A stretch of DNA of 36,361 nucleotides from DATKXO01 sp035528995 (lineage in GTDB: Bacteria > Planctomycetota > Phycisphaerae > UBA1845), in NCBI GenBank assembly GCA_035528995.1, contig DATKXO010000268.1, positions 1 to 36,361 on the forward strand, in the 5' to 3' direction. The position numbers were made by a program, and so were the translations under genes. Below, piece after piece: positions 8,780 to 17,270 of the stretch (the first letter of the stretch is position 1; each line of letters begins with the position of its first letter). The notes beneath the pieces were generated by a model, which made no database searches, was not told where the DNA came from, and saw nothing but the letters and a program-made list of their open reading frames with translations.

Positions 8780-10918
8780 TCATCTCCCCGAGGCCGGCTC
8801 GGGCTCGGCGGTCAGGTCCAAGACGCCCTGTTTCTCCATCTCGATCTCGAAGACGAGGTTGATCTCGTCGAGGTCGCCGGCCAGCACGACCTTGCGGACG
8901 CCCTGCGTCGCCGCGGTCAACATCTCCAGCCACTTTCGCATGCGGTAGAGGCGGGGGGCCGCTCGGTAGGCCGCCACCTCATTGGCGAACTCGGTGAGCT
9001 TGGACTCGGCATCGGAGACCAGAGCGACGTTATCGGCCTGGGCCGCGGCAATCATGGCGGCCACCTGCCCCGATGCCGGCCGGACGCCCTCGGCCGGGTT
9101 GCCCAGGAGCAGGTCGTCGACGTGCCGTCGGGCGATGCCGCGCTGCTCGTCGGTCGCGTCCGGATCGTGGACCAGGCGCTCCAGTTCCATGATGGCGGCG
9201 TCCAAGGCGTCAGCAGCGGCCACGCTGCCGGCGACTTTGGTCTTGATCTCCTGAGCCTGGCCGAGGGCCTCCTCGATGGTCGCCCGCTTGCGCCGCTCCT
9301 GGGAGACCACATCCTGATAGGCCTTGGCCACGCCCTGCTCGGCCGGCGGATGGGCCCCGTGCAGCCCGAGAAACGCGAGCTTGACGCCGACCTGGAGTTC
9401 GTCGACGCGCTGCTGTATTCGCTCCCTCAGGTCGCGCTCGAACTGCTCGCGCCCCGGACCGATGACCTGATCGAGGTCCACCGAAGCGGCGTAGTCGGTC
9501 AGGGTCTGGAAGGCGACGGCCTCGATCACCGTCTCCGGCTGCTCATAGCGGTACAGATAATCGCGTGGCTGGTCGACATGGTACTCAATGGCGATCGAGC
9601 ACTCCAGCATCCCGACGCCGGCGGCCTCGGTCTCCGGCGCGGACTCGTCCCCGTCGCCGAGGTCGGCCGCTCCGACGGACCGGTCCGGGCTGGCCACGAT
9701 GATCATCAGGTGCGGGGCGAAATCGTGCTTTTCGGTCCACAAGACCATCTCGTGCTCGTGCTGTTGGGCCGTCTCCTCCGTCTCGCCGGCGTACTCACCG
9801 CCGCGCGTGCCCACCACCAGCGGGCGCATCCGCGTGGTGGCCACGCGATAGGCGCGGTCGATCGGCCAGGGCCATTTGAGATGGATGCCCGGGCCGAAGG
9901 TCCCAGTTTCCGTGGGTCTGCCGTAATGCTCGACAATGGCCTCCTGGTCGGCGTCCACGATGACCACACTCGACAGGAGGAACAGGGCCAGCATGGTGAA
10001 GACGGCCAGCGGCAGAATGGCTCGCTGGAGCAGTTGGTAGAACCAGGTGCCCGAGACCTCGAAGCCGAACTGATAGTTGATGGCGTCGGCCAGCGACCGG
10101 GCCAGCCCACCCGGCTCGCTGATCAGGGCCAGCAGGCGCGAGTCGAAGGCCGGACGAGGCTGTTCCTCTCCGACTTTCGGGCGATAGAGATCCAGCACGA
10201 AGTTGATTGCGAACTCGATGCCCAGCACGAGCATGGCGATCCGGATGGCGTAAGCGGCCAGCGGCTCTGCGAAGGGCACATCCACAATCGAGGCCCCCAT
10301 GGCGGCCACCACCACCAGGCAAGCCAGGGCGTTGCCGGCCAGGTAGGTCGCGGCCGCCCGAAGCACGCGCCACTGAGGCTGCCGGGCCATCCCGCTGGCA
10401 TAGCGCGAGAGCATGAAACAGAAGAATCCGGCAAAGGCGGTCAGCGTGGCAGCCAACGGGGGGTTGGAGGCGCTGGGCCAACTGGGGTCCGAGATCGGCT
10501 TGGCGAACCGGGCCTGCCAGCCGACGTACAAGCCGATGTGCAACAGGGCCAGCAGAATGGTGAAGGCCGGCAGGAACCAGCGGTAGATCCATCGCAGGCG
10601 CTGCCGCTCGAGGTGGAGCGATTCGTCTGCGGCCTCGAATATAGCCGGATGGACCCCCGCTTCGGCGGCCCGGCGGATTTCTTCGGTCTCGAACGCCTCG
10701 GCCGCCGATCGCTTGCGCTGCGTGAACAGGACCAGCAACGCCAGCCAGACGGCTGCGGCGAAGCCCAGGTGAACGCTTTCCGCCCAGACCGCCTCCGAGC
10801 CGCTCCACAGAGCCAGGCCCAGAATCAGGCCGAAGGCCACCAACTGCAGGGAGAAACCGAAGGCGCAGACCCCCTGGGCCCGTCGGTCCTCGGAACTCAC
10901 AGACGACGTGTTGGGCAT
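8780..10918 (-). CDS. Polytopic membrane protein fused to HflK-like SPFH domain
   Basis: This 712-residue protein is the first gene of the operon. About six membrane segments (near 17-39, 50-66, 113-133, 157-173, 190-212 and 220-243) precede the usual HflK span at about 299-321. Then comes the SPFH start VDADQEAIVEHYGRP with GPGIHLKWPWPID. The C-terminal PRLYRMRKW (655-663) matches the HflK-type end seen in the second HflK-like protein at 6371. A normal HflK has only one span, so the N-terminal membrane module of about 250 residues is an unusual addition. I chose ATG 10918 because the open frame continuing upstream to 11047 is Arg/Pro-rich, has no motif, and overlaps the likely promoter of the divergent gene. 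Residues 375-440 form an acidic insert inside the SPFH domain. The role is unknown; membrane scaffolding is inferred. Confidence 0.85.
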   Translation of the reverse strand: MPNTSSVSSEDRRAQGVCAFGFSLQLVAFGLILGLALWSGSEAVWAESVHLGFAAAVWLALLVLFTQRKRSAAEAFETEEIRRAAEAGVHPAIFEAADESLHLERQRLRWIYRWFLPAFTILLALLHIGLYVGWQARFAKPISDPSWPSASNPPLAATLTAFAGFFCFMLSRYASGMARQPQWRVLRAAATYLAGNALACLVVVAAMGASIVDVPFAEPLAAYAIRIAMLVLGIEFAINFVLDLYRPKVGEEQPRPAFDSRLLALISEPGGLARSLADAINYQFGFEVSGTWFYQLLQRAILPLAVFTMLALFLLSSVVIVDADQEAIVEHYGRPTETGTFGPGIHLKWPWPIDRAYRVATTRMRPLVVGTRGGEYAGETEETAQQHEHEMVLWTEKHDFAPHLMIIVASPDRSVGAADLGDGDESAPETEAAGVGMLECSIAIEYHVDQPRDYLYRYEQPETVIEAVAFQTLTDYAASVDLDQVIGPGREQFERDLRERIQQRVDELQVGVKLAFLGLHGAHPPAEQGVAKAYQDVVSQERRKRATIEEALGQAQEIKTKVAGSVAAADALDAAIMELERLVHDPDATDEQRGIARRHVDDLLLGNPAEGVRPASGQVAAMIAAAQADNVALVSDAESKLTEFANEVAAYRAAPRLYRMRKWLEMLTAATQGVRKVVLAGDLDEINLVFEIEMEKQGVLDLTAEPEPASGR

Positions 10919-11049
10919 CGGCGCTATCCGTCTTACACAGGATCGATCGGCGCCGCGGCTTCGGGTCGGCGACAGGCGCCTGGCGCCAGACCGAACGCCC
11001 GGCCTGTTCGCAGCGTGCCCCGAACACGGACGCTTCCCGGGCTCCACGC

Positions 11050-11077
11050 TTGCCCGGCCGGGGCGGCAGCTTACAAT
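11050..11077 (+). promoter_or_regulatory. Candidate sigma-70-type promoter for the divergent ABC-2 permease
   Basis: TTGCCC (11050-11055) and TACAAT (11072-11077) are separated by 16 bp. They lie about 85 bp before the ATG at 11161, in the 242-bp region between the divergent genes. A 10-bp palindrome at 10980-10989 lies on the operon side and could be an operator, but such GC-rich palindromes arise by chance. Confidence 0.45.
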
Positions 11078-11160
11078 AAGCGGCCTTGGTTGCCAAGCCC
11101 GGGCCTGCGCGGGCGGACGAGCTAAGCTGAATTCCAGCAGGAGCTAGCGAAGCTCAGCCT

Positions 11161-12129
11161 ATGTTCTCCAGATTCTACACAATCGCCGCCAACACCTTCC
11201 TGGAGACGATCCGGCAGCCCATCTTCGGCGTGGTGCTCTTCGCCGCAGCCCTGCTGATGATCTTCAACATAGGGCTGGCCGGGTTCACCCTCGAGGACGA
11301 CGACAAGCTGCTGCTGGACCTGGGACTATCTACGCTGCTGCTGAGCGGGTTGTTCTTGTCGGTGTTCAGCGCCACGGGGGTTTTGACCCGGGAGATCGAG
11401 AACAAGACCATCCTGACGCTGGTGAGCAAGCCGGTGTCCCGCCCGGTGCTGATCGCGGGCAAGTACGCCGGGCTGCTGGCCGCCCTGGGCGTGGCGTTTT
11501 ACCTGTGCTTTCTGGTCTTCCTGCTGACCATGCGGCACAAGGTCCTGCAGCGGTCCACGGACCCGTGGGACATGCCGGTCATTGTTTTCGGGTTCGGCGG
11601 CTTGGCCCTGGCCTTGGGTGTCGCGGCGTTCTGCAACTACTTCTACGACCTGGAGTTCTCCTCGACCGCTCTGGCGCTGGCCGTACCCCTGCTCACCCTG
11701 GCCGTGCTGTTGACCGGCTTCTGGGACAAGACCTGGAACCGTCAGGAGTATGGCATGGGCATCTTTTCGGTAGACCTGTTCATCGCGGCGTACCTGGTGT
11801 TGCTTGCGGTGATGGTGCTGGCCGCCGTGGCCCTGGCGGCATCAACGCGCCTCAGTCAGGTGCTGACTCTGCTGGTTTGCGTGCTGGTCACCGCGGTGGG
11901 TCTGGTTTCCGATTTCGCCCTGGGGCAATACCAGGAGGAGAGCCTGATTGCCCGGGTGGCGTATCAGGCCCTGCCCAACCTGGGCATCTTCTGGGTGATC
12001 GACGCCGTGAACTCGGGTATCCCGGTGCCCTCCCAGTACCTGGTGCTGGCCACGGGGTACTCGGTCGTGCTGGTCATCGCCCTGCTGATGATCGGCGTGG
12101 CCCTGTTCCAACGGCGCGAAGTGGGGTAG
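11161..12129 (+). CDS. ABC-2 type permease without adjacent ATPase
   Basis: This 322-residue polytopic protein has six likely membrane segments. The coupling-region motif SKPVSRPVLIAGKYAG matches the permease at 3676 in position and wording, so the two are paralogues; this one lacks the large extracytoplasmic loop. The C-terminus ends FQRREVG, like the FYRREVSEVSV of its relative. No ATPase lies on the same strand nearby, so it may use the ATPase encoded at 5132 in the divergent operon, or one elsewhere. The start ATG directly precedes an amphipathic helix and the first membrane segment. An AGGAG lies about 15 bases upstream, which is rather far. The next gene is convergent, 36 bp away. The substrate is unknown. 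Confidence 0.85.
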   Translation: MFSRFYTIAANTFLETIRQPIFGVVLFAAALLMIFNIGLAGFTLEDDDKLLLDLGLSTLLLSGLFLSVFSATGVLTREIENKTILTLVSKPVSRPVLIAGKYAGLLAALGVAFYLCFLVFLLTMRHKVLQRSTDPWDMPVIVFGFGGLALALGVAAFCNYFYDLEFSSTALALAVPLLTLAVLLTGFWDKTWNRQEYGMGIFSVDLFIAAYLVLLAVMVLAAVALAASTRLSQVLTLLVCVLVTAVGLVSDFALGQYQEESLIARVAYQALPNLGIFWVIDAVNSGIPVPSQYLVLATGYSVVLVIALLMIGVALFQRREVG

Positions 12130-12165
12130 CCGAGTGCTGCGGAGGCGGGTCGGAGGCAGCGGATC

Positions 12166-12654
12166 TCAGGGCACGCTCCAATTGCCGATGTCGTCCGCGG
12201 TGTTGTCTCTCCCGTCAGGCCCGATGCTCCACAGATCGTAGCCCTCCGGAAGGTGCACTCCCGGGGCCCGGTATCGGTATCGCTGCCCCCAGGAGTCGGA
12301 CAGCAGCCCTATGGTGCTGATATAGGGGCCGTCCCACACTTTCGTCGGCGGCAGCTCCGGAGGCTGACGAATCAGATCGTCGAGCGAGGCCGGTAATCCG
12401 CCCGGACGCAATCGGTATTTCTTTATGGCGATGACCAGCAGGCCGCGCGATCCCAGTGCCCGGTGGACGCGGTCGATCTCATACTGCGAATAGTCGGGCA
12501 GGCTGGGCCCGTCGATGTCGGGGTCGGGGTCGGGGTCGGGCACGTCTCGCCCGTCCCGCAACATATACCACGAGCCGCCCGCCAGTATCCCGATCAGGGC
12601 GATCGCGAACACGACGATCAGCGCGGTCGGGCGAACAGGTCTGGTTCTGGACAC
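12166..12654 (-). CDS. GspG-like C-terminal domain on a non-pilin membrane anchor
   Basis: This 162-residue protein has a basic N-terminus, a membrane segment at about 10-30, and an acidic linker with repeated Asp-Pro. A domain like the C-terminal half of the type II secretion major pseudopilin GspG follows: VWDGPYIS, DSWGQRYRYRAPG and the calcium-loop ending SIGPDGRDNTADDIGNW. In GspG this loop binds calcium and stabilises the pseudopilus. The N-terminus lacks the prepilin peptidase site (Gly/Ala before a hydrophobic residue, Glu at +5), so it is probably not assembled as a normal pilin. The start codon is GTG at 12654, with AGAGG about ten bases upstream. It is transcribed divergently from the TPR protein and convergently to the permease. 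Its role is unknown. Confidence 0.75.
   Translation of the reverse strand: MSRTRPVRPTALIVVFAIALIGILAGGSWYMLRDGRDVPDPDPDPDIDGPSLPDYSQYEIDRVHRALGSRGLLVIAIKKYRLRPGGLPASLDDLIRQPPELPPTKVWDGPYISTIGLLSDSWGQRYRYRAPGVHLPEGYDLWSIGPDGRDNTADDIGNWSVP
12517..12540. repeat. Hexanucleotide microsatellite inside the GspG-like gene
   Basis: Four perfect copies of GTCGGG (plus strand) encode the Asp-Pro run on the minus strand. Because the unit is 6 bp, slippage would only lengthen or shorten the linker in frame. Confidence 0.85.
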
Positions 12655-13019
12655 GCCGCGAACACCTCTTTAGCCCGCAAGGATCCCATGTCGGAACGAC
12701 AACCCGCGCAGTTTAACGCCGCCCCGCCGGACGGGCCAACGGAAACGAACCGGCGACCGGCACCTCGCCCGGGGCAACGCCTCCACCGACGTCCTTGGGC
12801 CTGGCGCCGGTCGGCGGCGCGGGGGGATATCCCTGTGAACGCCAGTCGTTCCGGGCGGCACGCGGATCGCTTGCGTGTGGGTGATGCTGCGAATACAACC
12901 GAGACGTGATCCTGACGCGACAAAGCCATCGACGGATTGAGCGCCGCCGACTCCCGGGGCGGTCGGCCGGGATCCGCCGACAGTTCGCCGTTGGGCCGGG
13001 CGTACCGCCGGGCAGGATA
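12655..13019. other. Divergent intergenic region, 365 bp
   Basis: This stretch lies between the GspG-like gene (minus) and the TPR/HEAT gene (plus). A possible plus-strand promoter is TTGCGT (12871-12876), a 17-bp spacer and TACAAC (12894-12899). The frame of the downstream gene is open to a GTG at 12906, but that part is Arg/Pro-rich and looks non-coding. Nothing else was recognised. Confidence 0.5.
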
Positions 13020-15410
13020 TTGGCCAGACACGCTTGTTTGCGACCGGTGCGTTTGCGGCCGGCAGGCAGGTCATCTGTGTGGCTGTCGGCCGTGCTGGTG
13101 CCTTTGTGCGCACTGACACCGGCCGCTTCGGCGCGGGGCGGTCAGGGCCCCGGTTGGACTCAGGCTGACGGACAGTGGCTCCTCGACCGAGGCCGAAACT
13201 ACGGTCTGACCGCCGGCCCATCGCCATCCGTGGGCGACGCACGAATGATGCTGGTCTGGATGCGAGCGGCCGGTCGCGTTGCGCCGAATCTGGCCGAGGC
13301 TCACCTGCGCCAGTACGAGTTGCTGACCCTGCTCGGTCGTGCCGAGGAGGCCCACGACGCCCTGGGGCGTTATTGCCACCTGACCGACGACGAAGTCCGG
13401 CGTCTGATCTGGCTCGGCGACGGCTTCGAGCAGCTTCAATCGGCTGAAAAACGCCTCGAATTCTGCACGGCGCGTCTGGCGGACGCGTCGTTACCGGGAC
13501 CGATCGCCAGCGAACTCCATCGCTGGCTGGGGGAGACCTATGCGGGAATGGGTGAGCCGGAGGCCGCCAACCGCCAGCTGCAGGACGCCGTTGACGCATT
13601 CGCATTCAACTTCGCCGCGCAGGATGGTCTGCTGCAGACGCAGGAGGGTGGGCCCACCGCGGCCCGGCGCGTTCGGCGACATCTGGTTTCGATCGCGGCG
13701 GCGCCGTTGGGTGTCGGGGAACTCTGGTCGCTGGCCCGCCTGCTCGATTCAGTGTCGCTCCACGATCGGGCGGTGTGGTGGTACGAACAGGCCCTGGCCG
13801 CCATCGAACGCGGCAGTACCGGCCGTCCCGCGCCCAGCGGGCTTCTGGTGGACATGGGCCGCAGTTTGCGCGACGCCGGGAGGTTTGACCGTGCCATCGA
13901 GGTCTGCCAGCGCGCCCTGAACGCCACCCCGAACTCGTACGACGCCGCGATGCTGCTAATCGAGGCGGCCCGGGCGGCAGGGCAGGATGGACTGGCGGAA
14001 CAACAGGTAGCCGGCCTCCGAAGCCAACTCGATAAAACAGAGGGCGTCGCACGCCGCGGGCGTGACGCCCTGAGCGCCGCTCGAATCGCGTGGTTCCACA
14101 CGGTCTGCGATCCCGACCCACAGCGGGCCTTGGAGTTCGCCGAACTCGCCCAGGCGGGCGCTGCGAACGATCCGGAGGTACGTCGCATCTACGGACTGGC
14201 CCAGCTCGAGGCCGGCCAGGCCGCCGAGGCGCGGGAGACCCTGGCGCCGCTGGTGACCGGGCAGCAGCCCGACCAGCTTGCTGCGTGGGGATTGGCCCGG
14301 GCGCTGATCGAACTGGGTGACAAGGAGTCGGCACTCGAAATCCTCCGCGACGCGGAGCAGGTACGGCGTTCGGGGATGGCCTACGAACGAGTCTGCGCAT
14401 TGTTGCAGGAACTCGGAGCGACCCCCCTGCCGCCGCCCGACCGTAGCTCGGTCGAGCGCGTGCTCGACGCCTTCGACCGCGACGTGATGAACTTCCCGGT
14501 TGATCCGGCCCACTATCTCGAATTCACCGCCGAATTCGTGGATCCCACGCCGACGTTCGGACAGCGCTGGCCGTGCCGGCTCCGACTGACGAACCGGGGC
14601 ACCTTCCCGATCACGCTGGGGGCCGGGCAGATGGTGGCCGGCGACGTGCTGCTCTCCGCGACGGTGGACTATCCGGGCATCGGGGTGATGGAGGGGTATT
14701 TGTCCGTGTCGCTGGCTCAGCGGCATGCGCTGGGGCCCGGCGAATCGGTCGAGTTGGTGCAGACGGTGGACGTCGGTGTGCTGGCCCCATGGGCCGTGAT
14801 ACTGCCTCAGCGCGACCTGATCTTGACCGTCACGGCGCTGCTCGACCCGGTACAACAGCCGGAGGGGGGATGGAAGTCCCGGCTTGGCGACGAGTTGGTG
14901 GCCACGGCGCGAATGCAGCGCCTGCGGTTCACATATGAGCGGAGCACCGTTACGGATCTGGCCCGCCAGACGCGCCAGGGACCGCCGCCGGAACGGGTCG
15001 ACGCGCTGCGCACGGTCGCGGCGCTGCTGGAGGAGCGGCTGGCGACCATGCGCGAGAAGCTGGACTACACTCCGGTGCGCATCGACAAGAAGGGTCTGGA
15101 GGCGACCCTGCGGGCCGGGCTCACCGATCCAAGCCCCATGGTGCGGGCCCACATGCTGGACAATCTAGGCCTGTTTCGGTTCTCGGATGAACAGGCCGGG
15201 ATGGTGGCGCCGCTGCTCTCGGACGAGGACTGGGTGGTGCGGCTGATGGCGGTCGATTTTCTGGCCGCACGGCAGGGGACCGTTTTCGAGCGGGTGGCCC
15301 GGCGGCTGGCCGAGAGCGATGCCGACCCGCTGGTGCGGGAGTTGGCCGGGCTGTATGTCGAGCGCTGGCGGGCGGCGCGAATGCCAGAGACCGGCGGCAG
15401 ACGGCGGTAG
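13020..15410 (+). CDS. Exported TPR and HEAT repeat protein
   Basis: This protein of about 796 residues begins with a basic segment and a hydrophobic stretch ending ALTPAASA, a likely signal peptide. It has TPR-type helical repeats over roughly the first 450 residues (pairs such as GRFDRAIEVCQRALNATPNS). A beta-rich middle section contains WPCRLRLTNRGTFPITLGAG. The C-terminal quarter has HEAT-like repeats (DPSPMVRAHMLDNLG, DEDWVVRLMAVDFLA). No catalytic motif is seen, so it is probably an extracytoplasmic scaffold or binding protein. The start is uncertain: TTG 13020 gives a basic n-region and a full signal peptide, GTG 13077 has the better ribosome binding site, and GTG 12906 would add an unlikely leader. 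The real 3' end is clear, 115 bp before hemC, with which it may be co-transcribed. Confidence 0.8.
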   Translation: MARHACLRPVRLRPAGRSSVWLSAVLVPLCALTPAASARGGQGPGWTQADGQWLLDRGRNYGLTAGPSPSVGDARMMLVWMRAAGRVAPNLAEAHLRQYELLTLLGRAEEAHDALGRYCHLTDDEVRRLIWLGDGFEQLQSAEKRLEFCTARLADASLPGPIASELHRWLGETYAGMGEPEAANRQLQDAVDAFAFNFAAQDGLLQTQEGGPTAARRVRRHLVSIAAAPLGVGELWSLARLLDSVSLHDRAVWWYEQALAAIERGSTGRPAPSGLLVDMGRSLRDAGRFDRAIEVCQRALNATPNSYDAAMLLIEAARAAGQDGLAEQQVAGLRSQLDKTEGVARRGRDALSAARIAWFHTVCDPDPQRALEFAELAQAGAANDPEVRRIYGLAQLEAGQAAEARETLAPLVTGQQPDQLAAWGLARALIELGDKESALEILRDAEQVRRSGMAYERVCALLQELGATPLPPPDRSSVERVLDAFDRDVMNFPVDPAHYLEFTAEFVDPTPTFGQRWPCRLRLTNRGTFPITLGAGQMVAGDVLLSATVDYPGIGVMEGYLSVSLAQRHALGPGESVELVQTVDVGVLAPWAVILPQRDLILTVTALLDPVQQPEGGWKSRLGDELVATARMQRLRFTYERSTVTDLARQTRQGPPPERVDALRTVAALLEERLATMREKLDYTPVRIDKKGLEATLRAGLTDPSPMVRAHMLDNLGLFRFSDEQAGMVAPLLSDEDWVVRLMAVDFLAARQGTVFERVARRLAESDADPLVRELAGLYVERWRAARMPETGGRRR

Positions 15411-15525
15411 GACGGGCCGGGTGCTCCTTATCGGCGCGGCTGGGAGAATCGGATACGGTTGACGGCCGACTTGGAGGCAAGAGAGCGGCGACCAAGTCGG
15501 CCGAAGCTTCGGGAAGGGACGCAGC

Positions 15526-16470
15526 ATGCCGGATGGCGGGAGCAACACGCTGGTTGTCGGGACGCGCGGGTCGCTTCTGGCGGTGACGCAGACGAACTGG
15601 GTGGTCGAGCGAATCCGACGCCACAACCCCGGCCTGGAGGTGCGCGTCGAACGGATCAGCACCCGCGGCGACCAGCAGCCCGATGTCCCCCTGCCCCAGG
15701 TCGGCCAAAAGGGCATCTTCACACGGGAGTTGGAAGAGGCTCTCTGCGACGGCCGAATCGACCTGGCCGTCCATTCCGCCAAGGACCTGCCGCAGGACGA
15801 AGACGGACCGAGCGGGCTGGCCATTCTGTGCGTCCCGCCGCGAGAAGACCCGCGCGACGCCCTCATTTCGCGAGAGGGGCGAAAGCTGGCCGACCTGCCC
15901 ACCGGAGCGACCATCGGCACGAGCAGCCTTCGCCGTCAAGCCCAACTGCGCTTGGTCCGCAGCGACCTGAAGTTCTGCGTGCTTCGCGGCAACGTGGACA
16001 CGCGGATCAAGAAGGTGCACCGCGGCGACTGCGACGCCACGCTGCTGGCCCTGGCCGGCCTGCGACGCGTCGGGCTGACCGAGCACGTCACCGAAGCTCT
16101 GGATGTCGACCGAATGGTCCCTGCGCCGGCCCAGGGCATCCTGGCGGTTCAGGGCCGGGCGGGTGACGAGCGCGTCCGCGGACTGCTGCGGCCGATCCAC
16201 GATGATGACGCATCGCTGTCACTGACGCACGAGCGGATGCTGGTGGACAGGCTGGGCGGCGGCTGCGCCACGCCCATCGGGGCGCTGCTCACATTGGACG
16301 GCCGGAACGTCACGCTGACGGCCGTGGTGGCCTCACCGTCCGGCGATCGGGGCGCGAGGGCGTCACACACAGTCGGCCGGGCCGACGCGGCCGATGCGGT
16401 GCAGCACGTGCTCGACGAGTTGCTCGCCGGCGGCGCCGACGAGATCATTGAGTCCTGCCGCGAGGAATAA
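15526..16470 (+). CDS. hemC: Porphobilinogen deaminase (hydroxymethylbilane synthase)
   Basis: This enzyme joins four porphobilinogen units into hydroxymethylbilane in cytoplasmic tetrapyrrole (heme, siroheme, cobamide) synthesis. The 314 residues match the usual length of about 310. Family motifs appear in order: GTRGSLLA near the start, GQKGIFTRELEEAL (60-73), DLAVHSAKDLP with the catalytic Asp at 87, IGTSSLRRQAQL (130-141), LRGNVDTRIKK (153-163), APAQGILAV, and GGGCATPIGA. Cys247 in the last of these carries the dipyrromethane cofactor. All key residues seem present, so the enzyme should be active. A GGAAGGGA sequence precedes ATG 15526 at a good distance. No other heme gene is adjacent, which is common when the pathway is scattered. 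Confidence 0.97.
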   Translation: MPDGGSNTLVVGTRGSLLAVTQTNWVVERIRRHNPGLEVRVERISTRGDQQPDVPLPQVGQKGIFTRELEEALCDGRIDLAVHSAKDLPQDEDGPSGLAILCVPPREDPRDALISREGRKLADLPTGATIGTSSLRRQAQLRLVRSDLKFCVLRGNVDTRIKKVHRGDCDATLLALAGLRRVGLTEHVTEALDVDRMVPAPAQGILAVQGRAGDERVRGLLRPIHDDDASLSLTHERMLVDRLGGGCATPIGALLTLDGRNVTLTAVVASPSGDRGARASHTVGRADAADAVQHVLDELLAGGADEIIESCREE

Positions 16471-16545
16471 CGCGGTCCGGGTCGCGCGGGCCGCCTGAAC
16501 AATCCTCACTGGTGCCGGTACAGTGCGCGCCCGCTCGGGCGACCC

Positions 16546-17064
16546 TCAGGAAGCCGGCTCGTCGCTGCGGATGTCGTCGGCAGTGGCGGCGTCGCCGGCG
16601 CGGCCGAAGCGGCCGTCGGGACCGGCGGACTCGAAGATGGGCCGGCCTCCGTTGCGTTGGACTCGCTGCTGGAGATCGGTGTCGGCGATGCGGTCGGTGA
16701 CGTAGCGCAGGCGTCGGCCCCAGGGATCGCGGCAGACGATGCGGCCGTCGGTGGCGACGTGGAGCACCTTGACGCTGACGTCCTTGAGTCGGTCGGCCGC
16801 TGCGGGGATGTGAACCAGGGCGGTGATCGGTTCTTTCGCCGTCCCGTCGAAGTTGCCCTGCGGCCAGGCGCCGGAGGTTTCGTGGTACTGGGTCAGGGCT
16901 CGATCCAGCGCGGCGATCAGCTCGACGGCCTGGTCCGTGCGGGCCCGGTCGAGATAGCGGTCGTACAGGCCGGCCAGTAGCCACAGCAGCAGGGCCAGGA
17001 GGATGCCGGCGACGAGGGTCTCGACCAGCGATATCGCCCGAACGGGGCGCGAGGCTGCGTTCAT
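16546..17064 (-). CDS. Type II secretion-like pseudopilin (GspG-type)
   Basis: This 172-residue protein has a short basic leader, MNAASRPVRA, followed by ISLVETLVAGILLALLLWLL. This is a prepilin peptidase site, with Ala at -1, a hydrophobic +1 and Glu at +5 of the mature protein. The hydrophobic helix runs into a long amphipathic helix (YDRYLDRARTDQAVELIAALDRAL). The C-terminal part has DPWGRRLRYV and ends with SAGPDGRFGRAGDAATADDI, a GspG-like calcium-loop pattern with an insertion. It would be processed by a prepilin peptidase and assembled into a pseudopilus or pilus-like fibre; no other secretion gene is adjacent. ATG 17064 gives the classic leader. ATG 17106 would lengthen it by 14 residues. 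No good ribosome binding site precedes either. Confidence 0.78.
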   Translation of the reverse strand: MNAASRPVRAISLVETLVAGILLALLLWLLAGLYDRYLDRARTDQAVELIAALDRALTQYHETSGAWPQGNFDGTAKEPITALVHIPAAADRLKDVSVKVLHVATDGRIVCRDPWGRRLRYVTDRIADTDLQQRVQRNGGRPIFESAGPDGRFGRAGDAATADDIRSDEPAS

Positions 17065-17193
17065 GACGGCGGTAGTGTCGCGGAAGTGACTCGAAATGCC
17101 AATCATTCTGCGGTTGCCAGGCAGTCGCGGCTCGGTGCCGGCGTCGATCTCGGATGAGACAGATGCAGGAATCGGCGGGAAGTCAGGCAATCC

Positions 17194-17222
17194 CTTAAGC
17201 ATCCGTGCGTTTGGTGTACAAT
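17194..17222 (+). promoter_or_regulatory. Possible promoter for the exported protein at 17271
   Basis: TACAAT at 17217-17222 is a good -10 match, about 49 bp before the start codon. The -35 position (17194-17200) holds only a weak TTAAGC-like sequence, so an activator may be needed if this promoter is real. Confidence 0.35.
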
Positions 17223-17270
17223 AGGGGTGGTGGATCGGACCGATATCACCGGTACCGAAGGAGGTGCCGC

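Noticed and set aside
10980..10989. Perfect 10-bp palindrome in the divergent promoter region
   Set aside because: Short GC-rich palindromes are frequent by chance here, and no second copy was noticed at a useful spacing.
8456..11125. Long plus-strand open frame of 889 codons opposite the SPFH genes
   Set aside because: The minus-strand frames encode clear SPFH domains; the plus frame is rich in Gly, Arg, Gln and Asp with no motif.
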